From contig JAFGXP010000017.1 of NCBI GenBank assembly GCA_016936535.1, positions 164,830 through 228,829 of the forward strand: a stretch of DNA of 64,000 nt, given 5' to 3'. How positions within the stretch are numbered: the first letter of the stretch is position 1; each line of letters opens with the position of its first letter. Positions 9,759-17,664 of this stretch are shown piece after piece. The notes beneath the pieces were generated by a model. That model was not told where the DNA came from. It was given only the letters and a program-made list of their open reading frames with translations, and ran no database searches. Position numbers and translations under genes: made by a program. Source of the DNA: Thiotrichales bacterium. GTDB lineage: Bacteria; Pseudomonadota; Gammaproteobacteria; Thiomicrospirales; Thiomicrospiraceae.

Positions 9759-10610
9759 CTACTTCAAGGTCTGAAGATATTCATCCAGCTCTTTAAAACT
9801 GGGGCGATCATGACCCGGAACCGCTTTACGTCCGAATTCAACCGCAATCTGTGGCGCATAGCCATTAAGATTTGCAGTTAAACAGGTCTTCAACACTAAA
9901 AAATAGGCACTTTCTAATTCCGCGCGATTGGCCATTTCCGAGGAGATGGGCGCGACCACACCGTAAGCCACTAAAATTCCCAAAAAGGTTCCCACTAGGG
10001 CAACCGACATATGATGCGCAATCTCCATCGGGCCGGCATCCAAATAGGTCATAGTAACAACAATCCCGAGCACGGCGGCAACGATACCAAAAGCCGGTAA
10101 GGCTTCAGCTACCTTGCCCACTGCGGCACTCGGCATCAAGGCTTCGTGATGGTGTGCATCAAGCTCTAACAACATTAAGTCTTCAAGCTGATAGGGATTG
10201 CTGGCACCACTGACCATTAGGCGTAAGTAATCGCAAATAAAATCGACCGCATGATGGTTTTTCATCACACTGGGAGCACTGTTAAATAATTCGCTGGCGT
10301 GGGGTTCTTCAATGTCGGCTTCAATCGACATCATCCCTTCGCGACGAGCCTTATTGAAAATCTTAAACATTAAACCGAGCGCTTCGAGAAAAACCTGTTT
10401 GTTGTAAGCCGACGCCTTGGCTAGGCCCAGAGCACCCGAAAAACCGGCTTTTACCACCCACCCTGGGTTGGCAATGACATAGGCACCTATCGCGCCGCCA
10501 CAGATAATCAAAACTTCTAGGGGCTGAATCAAAATCCCAAAACTGCCGTGCGGAAGATATCCGCCCAACAAGGTTCCAAACACCACTAGGGTCCCGATAA
10601 TTGCCTTCAT
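9759..10610 (-). CDS. motA: Flagellar stator protein MotA
   Basis: MotA is the ion-channel subunit of the stator and pushes on FliG. The 283-residue protein has four hydrophobic segments (about 4-22, 31-50, 165-190 and 197-220) around a cytoplasmic domain containing FKIFNKARREGMMSIEADIE. The proline-containing segment ALPAFGIVAAVLGIVVTM, conserved for torque generation, is intact. Length matches proton-type MotA. The ATG at 10610 has AGGAAG upstream. motA and motB lie between the MCP-like gene and fliL within the fli operon, an uncommon place. Confidence 0.96.
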   Translation of the reverse strand: MKAIIGTLVVFGTLLGGYLPHGSFGILIQPLEVLIICGGAIGAYVIANPGWVVKAGFSGALGLAKASAYNKQVFLEALGLMFKIFNKARREGMMSIEADIEEPHASELFNSAPSVMKNHHAVDFICDYLRLMVSGASNPYQLEDLMLLELDAHHHEALMPSAAVGKVAEALPAFGIVAAVLGIVVTMTYLDAGPMEIAHHMSVALVGTFLGILVAYGVVAPISSEMANRAELESAYFLVLKTCLTANLNGYAPQIAVEFGRKAVPGHDRPSFKELDEYLQTLK

Positions 10611-10702
10611 CTTTTCTACTTCCTAATAGCGGCTCATGGGTTAGGCTGTGTGCCAAAGGTTTGACATCATACCGATAGGGATGACTGACATCTCTTTGGT
10701 TT

Positions 10703-11686
10703 TCAAGGCTTACGCAAAAGTTGCGCCAACCCTGCCTGAGTCTGTTGTAACTGCTGCGAAGTTTGTGCAATCTGTTGCAACATCGAATGCAAAATGCTCG
10801 CTTCCTGTTCGGTCGCTTCTACCCGTTTCTGACCGTGATACATCACCGAAACCGCCGAACGCGCTCGCTGTTGTAACTCCTCAATGATGCCCTGAATTTC
10901 GGTGGTAGCCTGCTGGGTTTTCCCTGCTAGGATGCGCACTTCATCCGCAACAACCGCAAACCCGCGACCATGCTCACCGGCACGTGCGGCTTCAATCGCC
11001 GCGTTCAAGGCCAAAAGATTGGTCTGCTCGGCAATATCGCGAATCAAAACCAGAACGGTTCCTATGTTGCTGGAGTCCTCTTCCAAGCGCTGAATCACGG
11101 CAGCGGCTTGACTCACTTCACTGGTCAATCCCGATACTTCTTTCATCACTTTTTGAGCGGAACTCATGCCTTTTTGTGAGCCTTGCCCTAAGGCATCGAC
11201 CCAAGTATCCAGTTGTTTCGCTTGATCTCGTAAAGCCGATTTATCAGCTTTGTCTACCACGTCCGATTGGCAGGTCTTTAATTGTCCATAGAGCGTTGCT
11301 AACTGCTGATTCAGCTCTTCTTGTTGATGCTCATGCGCATTTTGTTGCTGTTTGGCATTCTGTTGTTGCTGCAACACCTGCTGCTGTAAACGGTGGCGAT
11401 CGGCAAAAACTTGATTCAGCAAAGTCACCAGACTGGGTTCGGCAAGCTCTGCGCTCAAAGGCTCGGTAACCGTCGGATTTTCTAACCGGTACCTTAACTC
11501 TTGAATCAAAGCCAGTGGTAAAACGGGCTTATTACACCAGAAAAGATAAACCAAAGCACCGACAATTGCCGCCGAAACCAACGCAACCAATCCAATAAAA
11601 CCCCATACCGGAACCCCAGCAATCGCTGAACTGGCCTGTGCCGAAGGACTCAGTAAAACACCAAAAATCCATAAGCCTTTTAACAT
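10703..11686 (-). CDS. MCP-like chemotaxis signalling protein, sensor-poor
   Basis: This 327-residue protein carries a methyl-accepting chemotaxis signalling tip at about residues 220-252 ([20 protein letters not shown], then [16 protein letters not shown]), which binds CheA and CheW. A possible signal peptide (residues 1-18) and one membrane helix (about 29-50) stand at the front, followed by a glutamine-rich coiled coil (about 95-135). There is no periplasmic ligand domain and no clear HAMP domain, and only about 75 residues follow the tip, so it is much shorter than usual receptors. It lies between fliK and motA with small gaps, and has GAGGAG before its ATG. Ligand and role are unknown. 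Confidence 0.85.
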   Translation of the reverse strand: MLKGLWIFGVLLSPSAQASSAIAGVPVWGFIGLVALVSAAIVGALVYLFWCNKPVLPLALIQELRYRLENPTVTEPLSAELAEPSLVTLLNQVFADRHRLQQQVLQQQQNAKQQQNAHEHQQEELNQQLATLYGQLKTCQSDVVDKADKSALRDQAKQLDTWVDALGQGSQKGMSSAQKVMKEVSGLTSEVSQAAAVIQRLEEDSSNIGTVLVLIRDIAEQTNLLALNAAIEAARAGEHGRGFAVVADEVRILAGKTQQATTEIQGIIEELQQRARSAVSVMYHGQKRVEATEQEASILHSMLQQIAQTSQQLQQTQAGLAQLLRKP

Positions 11687-11749
11687 CTCTCACTCCTCAG
11701 TAAGCTTGCACCTGCCCAAACCCGTGCAAACTCAAATTATTTTCGGCTT

Positions 11750-13708
11750 TTAGGCATAAAAATCGACTAAACCTTGCGCAACATTAGGCAGCAAAAGGCT
11801 CTCCCCCTGAGGGGCATTGTGCTCTTCACCCCATCCTAAGCCAACGGGTTGTCCTCCCTTTTCTAATGGCGACTGGTGCGCTTGCGACGACGAATCTTGG
11901 CTACCCAAATTCATTGACCCTAAATCAATTCCCGCTTGCTCCAAAATCTCTTTTAACCGAGGCAAACTTGCCTCGACTGCTTCACGGGCGGAGCCGGCTT
12001 GAGTCAAAACCGTTAACTGTAACTGTTGGTCTTGATCAAACTGTAATTTAATATGAATCGGCCCAAGTTTTTCCGGATTAACAGTAATCTGCGCTTGTTG
12101 CACTTGGGCATGAATCATATAACCAATACGTTGACCAAAAGCTTGTCCCCATTGCGGATGGCGCATTGGCAGCGGAATCATCAGCATTGCAGCCGGCAGA
12201 ACAGAACGCCGTTCAGGGGTCAACCCTTGAGTGCTCTCTGGGCTCAAAGTAACCGAACGATGCTGTGCTTCTTCTGTGGCTTGGCGTTTTGTTTGCTCAA
12301 GCCCGCTGCGCAAAGACTCTGAAACCGGTGCCATCAAACGAGTTTCCATGCCCACCGAAGTGGATGCCTGCGAATTTTGACCACTTGCTGGGGGCGTCAC
12401 TGGATTGGTGGGTGAGTTCGGGGAAAAATCTCCCCCTGATCGGTTCGGTTTTTTTGGTGCATTCGCGGCTGCGTCTGCAAAAGCAAAAGCAGAAGCAGAA
12501 TGTCCCCGACCCTCACGTTGTGATTGTCCTCTCGAATCACTGCCTGCGCTTAAAGCCAAAGCGGGATCACTGCCTGAACCGGATACCGGCTCTGCCGCTG
12601 CAGTCGCCGTTTGCGGCAAGCGGTTTACAGGGCTAGGAAGCGGCTCAGCAAGCCCTTCAACCCCAGTCTTTTCGGACGCCACTTCAAAAAGCGCTGCGGC
12701 AGAAACCTCGTCAAAACTTGCCTCAGGCGGTGAGGATTGCGGCTCCACTAAAGCCGCTTGCACATTAACCGAATCAGCGACTTTGCCGACCGTAGCTGTC
12801 GCAACGGACGGATTGGACGCAGGGATCGTCTCGGTTGACAAGGTGGATTCATACATAATCGGTTCATCTATCGCCGGTTCATCTGTAGTCGGCTTATCTA
12901 TGGTCGGCTCAGCCTCCAAACTTGGTAACTCGTTGGGGGCTTGAACCGCATTAGAAAGCCCCTCCAGCGGGTTGCTCAAAGATTCAGGCAAGCCATCATC
13001 CTTAACAGTAAAGGTTACGACAGGCGGATTCTCTTGTTCTGATTGCGTACCTTTCCTGCCAAGCCCATCCACTCCGGTTGAAACCGTCTTTGGCTCTGTA
13101 TTAGCCGATTTAAAATCGGACACGACCGAGCGATCTTGAATGCCTTGAATGCCTTGAATACCTTGAATGTCTTGAACGCCCGACGCTCGGTTTTCAAAAC
13201 GGGTTGCGATAGGCATGACCTCTCGTCCAATCGCCGGAATTTGTGTCTCAAAATTCTCTTGCGCTTTTTTAGACCCAGTTTGATATTGAAAATCCGCAGG
13301 CACTTCCGCTTTCTGAAGCGCGGAAGTTTGGGTTAAAGCTTCAGCCGACTCTGCCGATTTTAGGGAAATCGAATCGGCAAGATTGACCGAAGGCGGCAAG
13401 GCAAGGGGTCGTAACGATTCTGCTTCTGAGTGTGGAGAGACCCTTTTTTCAAACGAATGGCTTCGAACCTCTGCCGCAGCTTGAGCGATGAGCGGTGCCT
13501 TGGTTATGGGCGAACCCACTTGGGACAATGACGAAGGCCGTAACGGGGGCTTGCTCGATGCATCCTGCTCGACACTGAGTGGTTTGGCTTGCAAGAGACT
13601 GTGAAACAGGGACGGGTTCCCATCCTCCCTAGAGGAAATGCGTTTATCCGGCTTGACAGGCATCGGCGCAGTAGAGCGAGCAGTTTCGGTAAGCGGCAGA
13701 AGGGACAT
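11750..13708 (-). CDS. fliK: Flagellar hook-length control protein FliK
   Basis: FliK measures the hook and triggers the FlhB switch. I start it at the ATG at 13708 (652 aa, MSLLPLTETAR); an upstream TTG frame lacks a ribosome site and overlaps the promoter. The first 500 residues are low-complexity, rich in Ser, Pro, Glu and Thr, and contain two short tandem repeats (IQG triplets and a TDEP-type pentapeptide). The conserved C-terminal hook-length domain (about 535-625) has HPQWGQAFGQRIGYMIHAQV and VNPEKLGPIHIKLQFD. The protein is longer than the roughly 400-residue enterobacterial form. It begins a transcription unit with its own sigma54 promoter. Confidence 0.93.
   Translation of the reverse strand: MSLLPLTETARSTAPMPVKPDKRISSREDGNPSLFHSLLQAKPLSVEQDASSKPPLRPSSLSQVGSPITKAPLIAQAAAEVRSHSFEKRVSPHSEAESLRPLALPPSVNLADSISLKSAESAEALTQTSALQKAEVPADFQYQTGSKKAQENFETQIPAIGREVMPIATRFENRASGVQDIQGIQGIQGIQDRSVVSDFKSANTEPKTVSTGVDGLGRKGTQSEQENPPVVTFTVKDDGLPESLSNPLEGLSNAVQAPNELPSLEAEPTIDKPTTDEPAIDEPIMYESTLSTETIPASNPSVATATVGKVADSVNVQAALVEPQSSPPEASFDEVSAAALFEVASEKTGVEGLAEPLPSPVNRLPQTATAAAEPVSGSGSDPALALSAGSDSRGQSQREGRGHSASAFAFADAAANAPKKPNRSGGDFSPNSPTNPVTPPASGQNSQASTSVGMETRLMAPVSESLRSGLEQTKRQATEEAQHRSVTLSPESTQGLTPERRSVLPAAMLMIPLPMRHPQWGQAFGQRIGYMIHAQVQQAQITVNPEKLGPIHIKLQFDQDQQLQLTVLTQAGSAREAVEASLPRLKEILEQAGIDLGSMNLGSQDSSSQAHQSPLEKGGQPVGLGWGEEHNAPQGESLLLPNVAQGLVDFYA
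12858..12911. repeat. Degenerate 15-bp tandem repeats inside fliK
   Basis: About three and a half units of 15 bases (pattern GYCGGYTCATCTATN on the plus strand) encode the pentapeptide series TIDKP, TTDEP, AIDEP, IMYES. They lie in the disordered ruler part of FliK. Confidence 0.7.
13135..13179. repeat. Five tandem 9-bp units inside fliK
   Basis: Units of the form CTTGAATGC (plus strand) repeat five times with single-base changes. On the coding strand they give an Ile-Gln-Gly/Asp tripeptide run. Unit length is a multiple of three, so gain or loss keeps the frame. Confidence 0.85.
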
Positions 13709-13751
13709 GGTCTTTCTCACTGGCAAAAATGGGGCGATTGATACCAGAACA

Positions 13752-13767
13752 AGCAAAGCCTGTGCCG
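13752..13767 (-). promoter_or_regulatory. Sigma54 promoter of the fliK-flhF operon
   Basis: The minus strand reads CGGCACAGGCTTTGCT: GGCAC and TTGCT match the consensus, and GG-GC spacing is ten. Transcription from about 13741 would give a 30-base leader to fliK. It would drive fliK, the MCP-like gene, motAB and fliL to flhF, as I see no strong promoter further down. Confidence 0.8.
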
Positions 13768-13830
13768 ATTATTGATTTTATTGCCACGCAACATGGTCGC
13801 GCACAGCAAAAATTCGAATCCTTCTCTATT

Positions 13831-14286
13831 TCAATCGGAACGCGCCTTGACCACTGCTTTTATTACCGCTTGCGCCGCCAACTCATCCAACTGCTTTTGT
13901 TCTTGACGATTTTGCCGCTGCGTTTGTGCCTGTTGTTTTTTTTGCCGCAATTGCTCAAGGGCCTTGGCTCGGGCACGCTTTTCTTGCCAAGCTTGCAACG
14001 CTTTATCCACCATCAACTGCTGCTGCTCTACCTTTTCTTGCTGCGCCGATACGGCTTGTTGAACCTTCTGGCCAAATTGCAACTGGGTTTGTAAACGCAA
14101 AATGGACATGGGGGCAGAGGGCAATCGTGGCTGTGTGTAATCGGCTAGATAGCTTTGTAAGGTGGTTAATTGCTGTTCGCCCTCTTGCAATTGCTGCTGC
14201 AAGTAAGCGACTGTTTTAGCGGCATTCTCCATTTCAATTTCCGCTAACTCGACTAGTTTTTGCCAACGCTCCAGTTCTCGATTCAT
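13831..14286 (-). CDS. fliJ: Flagellar export chaperone/stalk protein FliJ
   Basis: FliJ is the coiled-coil stalk that inserts into the FliI hexamer and links it to FlhA. The 151-residue product is almost entirely helical with heptads and many Gln, Glu and Lys residues (for example ENAAKTVAYLQQQLQEGEQQ), as expected. I use the ATG at 14286 (MNRELERW); a GTG at 14313 would add nine residues. Sequence similarity in this family is weak, so the call rests on the coiled coil, size and location just after fliI. Confidence 0.88.
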   Translation of the reverse strand: MNRELERWQKLVELAEIEMENAAKTVAYLQQQLQEGEQQLTTLQSYLADYTQPRLPSAPMSILRLQTQLQFGQKVQQAVSAQQEKVEQQQLMVDKALQAWQEKRARAKALEQLRQKKQQAQTQRQNRQEQKQLDELAAQAVIKAVVKARSD

Positions 14287-14340
14287 TACGCCACTACCCA
14301 CTACACATTCCACTACTAACCATTACGTTCTAAAACGTTG

Positions 14341-15717
14341 CTAACTTAACACGCGAGCCAAGACTTTAAGCCCTTCTTCATAAGCAAAGCGTTCTTTCAT
14401 GCCTTGCGTTAAAAACTGGGTCAGTGCAGGGTGTTTTTCAATCGCTTCGTCAATTAACGAGTCCGATCCGCGTCGATAGGCGCCAACATGAATCAAATCT
14501 TGGTTCTGCTGATAGGCTGAATAAAGTCGTTTAAAACGGCGAGCCAGTCGCATCTGCTCTTCGCTTACCACTTCTACCATGACTCGGCTAACCGAAGATT
14601 CAATATCAATCGCCGGGTAACGACCACTGTCGGCCACATCACGCGACAACACAATGTGCCCGTCTAAAACGCCACGCGCAGAATCCACTACCGGATCGGC
14701 TTGGTCATCGCCCTCCGCCAAAACGGTATAGATGGCGGTAATTGAGCCCCCGCCAACCTGGCCATTGCCTGCACGTTCGACCAGCTGCGGCAATTTCGCA
14801 AATACCGAAGGGGGATAACCTTTACTGGCCGGCGGCTCACCTACTGCCAAAGCGATTTCCCGCTGCGCTTGCGCAAAGCGCGTCAGTGAATCCATTAATA
14901 ACAAAACGTTTTTGCCTTGGTCTCGAAAATACTCGGCAATTGCCGTGGCCAACATCGCACCGTGCAGACGCATTAATGGCGGGTCATCGGCAGGGGTTGC
15001 CACCACCACTGCGCGCTTCAAACCCTCTTCACCTAAGTTGTTGCGGACAAAATCATTGACTTCACGCCCACGTTCGCCAATCAGACCAACCACCACGACA
15101 TCGGCATCAGTAAAACGCGTAATCATCCCTAAAAGCACGCTCTTGCCGACTCCGGTACCGGCCATTAAACCTACCCGCTGCCCTTGTCCCAACGTCAGCA
15201 AATTGTTAATGGCTTTAATCCCAACATCCAAAGGCTGACGAATCGGGCGGCGACTTAATGGGTTGATTTTTTTCCCACTTAAAGACACATACTGCTCAAT
15301 TTCAATGCTGCCTTTGTCATCCAACGGCTGCCCCGCGCCATCAATGACTCGTCCCAAAAGCTTCGCCCCCACACCGACCTTCACGCCGCCATGCATAGGA
15401 ACCACCTTAGCATTCGGTGCCAAACCATGCGTTTCCCCAATCGCCATTAAGAATAGACGGTCTTGCTGGAAACCGACCACTTCGGCTTCAATTGGAGCCA
15501 GACACTCTTGCAAAATCTGACAGCGTGAACCGATCGCTGCCTGGGTCCCAACCACTTCTAAAGTCATTCCAACCATGCGCACCAAACGCCCAGTAACCAC
15601 CAGTTTCGATGGCGGCATCGGTCGCGCTTGCAGCTGCTGAAATTGGGCAATGAGCCTTTGATTCAATCGCTCTGCCATCGCAGTTGGCGGCACTGGGGGA
15701 TTAGGTTGGGTTGTCAT
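14341..15717 (-). CDS. fliI: Flagellum-specific ATPase FliI
   Basis: FliI is the F1-beta-like ATPase of the export apparatus. The 458-residue protein carries Walker A GTGVGKS at residues 187-193, the Walker B region NVLLLMDSLTRFAQAQREIA, and the FliI hallmark GEPPASKGYPPSVFAKLPQL. The open frame extends upstream to 15888 but that part is fliH read in another frame. The ATG at 15717 (MTTQPNPPVPP) has AAGG upstream, gives the normal FliI length and overlaps the fliH end by 17 bases. A second ATG at 15678 is possible. Confidence 0.95.
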   Translation of the reverse strand: MTTQPNPPVPPTAMAERLNQRLIAQFQQLQARPMPPSKLVVTGRLVRMVGMTLEVVGTQAAIGSRCQILQECLAPIEAEVVGFQQDRLFLMAIGETHGLAPNAKVVPMHGGVKVGVGAKLLGRVIDGAGQPLDDKGSIEIEQYVSLSGKKINPLSRRPIRQPLDVGIKAINNLLTLGQGQRVGLMAGTGVGKSVLLGMITRFTDADVVVVGLIGERGREVNDFVRNNLGEEGLKRAVVVATPADDPPLMRLHGAMLATAIAEYFRDQGKNVLLLMDSLTRFAQAQREIALAVGEPPASKGYPPSVFAKLPQLVERAGNGQVGGGSITAIYTVLAEGDDQADPVVDSARGVLDGHIVLSRDVADSGRYPAIDIESSVSRVMVEVVSEEQMRLARRFKRLYSAYQQNQDLIHVGAYRRGSDSLIDEAIEKHPALTQFLTQGMKERFAYEEGLKVLARVLS

Positions 15718-16642
15718 TTTCGGCCTTGGGGGCAGGCGCGGCATCGCCATTAAGCGGATAAGACGATGGTGAGGGCTGGGAACGAGAGACCGAAGGAGAG
15801 GCCGAATCAGAATCCTGCTCCCACGGCAAAGAAGAGAGGGGCTCTTGCGTAAGAGACTCGACAGAAGCAAGTGCCGTATCTTCGGCAAATTCGAGCGTTT
15901 GCGCTTGCTGTAACAGTTGCTCTTGAACCGCCAAAAAACGTTCTTGCCAATGGTTATGCACCAAGCTATCCGCTCGCTTTACATCACAATTTCCAGGTTG
16001 AACCTGAGCATCGGCTTGAATTGACCACTGCTGCAACCAGTGCGGCTGCAAAGTTTGAATAAAGGCATAATCTTCTGGATTCAATGCCACTTCTAAGGGG
16101 GCATCACTTGGCGGCAAGGTGGCAATGGCTTGCTCAATGGCCTGCTGTAGCCAGTCACTATTTTGTGCGATGTGCTGATTAAGCACTTGCTGCGCCGCAA
16201 AAAGGGCAAAATCGGTCAGCTGAACAAACACTGAACTTTGCAACTGGGCATAGGGCGTTTGTAGCGTCTGCAACAATTCTGAAATCTGCGCCAATTTCGT
16301 AAATAAATAATCGCGCGCTTCACTATAAGCTTGTGCCTTACCGGTGGCTTCGCCCTCGCTTTGGCCTAATGCAAAGCCGGCTTCGTAACCCGCTTGATAA
16401 GCATCATCGTAAATTTCTTGTTTTAGTTGTGCCCTACGCTTTTGTAGCTCAGGTGCTAACTGCTTCTCTACTTCTTGTAGAATCTGCGCTTGCTTTTGCT
16501 GAGCTTGCGCTTCTTGCTGCTCGGCAAAATCCTGTAGGGTCCAAGGCACAATCGCCCCTTCTGAAAGATGAGCCGCTAGGTGCTTGGAATCAATCAACTG
16601 TCCTTTTATCAAGGGCGATTTGGCTTCAGCATCCTGCCCCAT
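15701..16642 (-). CDS. fliH: Flagellar export regulator FliH
   Basis: FliH binds FliI and tethers it to FliN in the C ring. The 313-residue protein has a glutamine-rich N-terminus, the characteristic run of GxxxG-like repeats AGYEAGFALGQSEGEATG (about residues 84-102), and a C-terminal domain related to the V-ATPase E subunit. A tail of about 60 Ser/Pro-rich residues follows the conserved domain and makes it longer than the 235-residue Salmonella form. The ATG at 16642 directly abuts the fliG stop codon. Confidence 0.93.
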   Translation of the reverse strand: MGQDAEAKSPLIKGQLIDSKHLAAHLSEGAIVPWTLQDFAEQQEAQAQQKQAQILQEVEKQLAPELQKRRAQLKQEIYDDAYQAGYEAGFALGQSEGEATGKAQAYSEARDYLFTKLAQISELLQTLQTPYAQLQSSVFVQLTDFALFAAQQVLNQHIAQNSDWLQQAIEQAIATLPPSDAPLEVALNPEDYAFIQTLQPHWLQQWSIQADAQVQPGNCDVKRADSLVHNHWQERFLAVQEQLLQQAQTLEFAEDTALASVESLTQEPLSSLPWEQDSDSASPSVSRSQPSPSSYPLNGDAAPAPKAENDNPT

Positions 16643-17662
16643 TTACAAAAATTCCTCTCCAGAGCCGGGCATCATCAGCTTCTCTTCCTCGGCCAAACGG
16701 CGCACAATTTGAATGATGTTTCTTTGCGCATCTTCGACCGCACTGAGCTTAACCGGACCGCCGGTCTCCAAGTCATCTCGAATGATTTCCGCTTGACGTT
16801 TAGAGACATTCGATAAGAACTTATCACGCAATTTTGCATCGGCCCCTTTCAACGCCACAACCAACACATCACTGGGTATCTCACCGACTAAGGCTTGAAT
16901 ACCGCGGTCATCAATGCCAATGATGTCATCAAACACAAACATCTTATCTTGAATGGCACGGCTAATCTCTTCATGTTCCAACGCAATATCATCCAGTATT
17001 CGGGTATCCATCCCGCTGCCCACCAGGTTCAGAATTTCCGCCGCCCGTTTTTCGCCACCAATGGCGGCGAGTTTTCCACCTTCACCATCGCCTGAAGCCG
17101 CCTCCAAAACATGATTTAGGTCAAACAAGGCACGGGGTTGAATCGTGGACAAGGTAGCAATCCGGTAAATCACTTCCGCCTGGAATCGTTGCGGAATACC
17201 GCGTAATACAGCGGCTGCCTGATCGGAATCAAAATAAGATAAGACAATCGCCACCACCTGCGGGTGCTCATTACGTAACATATTGGCAATGGTTGAGGGA
17301 TGCATCCACTTCAGGGCTTCCAAACCTTTAACTTGATCACCCAACATGGTCGCATCGAGCATGCTGCCAGCTCCCTCGCCCAGGGCATCCGCCATCAACG
17401 ACTGTGCATACTCACTCGGATCGACACCCAACGCATCCTCGCCTAACTCATCCAAAAATGCGCGCATGACTTGGTGAATATCACCGTGGCTGACTGCATC
17501 GACTGCCGTCATCGCCGACCCCAACTGTTGAACTTCACGGGGATTCAGATGCGTTAAGACCTTCGCAGCCGTTTCTTTACCCAAGGCCAGCAAAAAAATC
17601 GCTGCCTTTTCGCTGCTGGTGATGTCGCGCAGCGCTTCCAGTTGTGCCCTTGCTTCTGCCAT
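16643..17662 (-). CDS. fliG: Flagellar motor switch protein FliG
   Basis: FliG is the rotor protein that MotA acts on. The 339-residue product has the three armadillo-like domains, with EHPQVVAIVLSYFDSDQAA in the middle domain and the torque helix containing IDDRGIQALVGEIPSDVLVV and LRDKFLSNVSKRQAEIIRDD (charged residues conserved). I use the ATG at 17662 (MAEARAQLE), two bases after the fliF stop; a GTG at 17701 would overlap fliF by 37 bases. Confidence 0.97.
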   Translation of the reverse strand: MAEARAQLEALRDITSSEKAAIFLLALGKETAAKVLTHLNPREVQQLGSAMTAVDAVSHGDIHQVMRAFLDELGEDALGVDPSEYAQSLMADALGEGAGSMLDATMLGDQVKGLEALKWMHPSTIANMLRNEHPQVVAIVLSYFDSDQAAAVLRGIPQRFQAEVIYRIATLSTIQPRALFDLNHVLEAASGDGEGGKLAAIGGEKRAAEILNLVGSGMDTRILDDIALEHEEISRAIQDKMFVFDDIIGIDDRGIQALVGEIPSDVLVVALKGADAKLRDKFLSNVSKRQAEIIRDDLETGGPVKLSAVEDAQRNIIQIVRRLAEEEKLMMPGSGEEFL

Positions 17663-17664
17663 TG

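Noticed and set aside
10639..10668. TTTGGCACACAG sequence upstream of motA as sigma54 promoter
   Set aside because: TGGCAC is good but there is no GC at the right distance.
11703..11718. GG-N10-GC element upstream of the MCP-like gene
   Set aside because: Boxes are poor, and the predicted start would lie at the ribosome site, leaving a leader of only about six bases.
15718..15888. Long N-terminal extension of FliI (57 residues)
   Set aside because: It is fliH read in another frame, Arg/Leu/Pro-rich with no FliI similarity. The ATG at 15717 gives the normal length.
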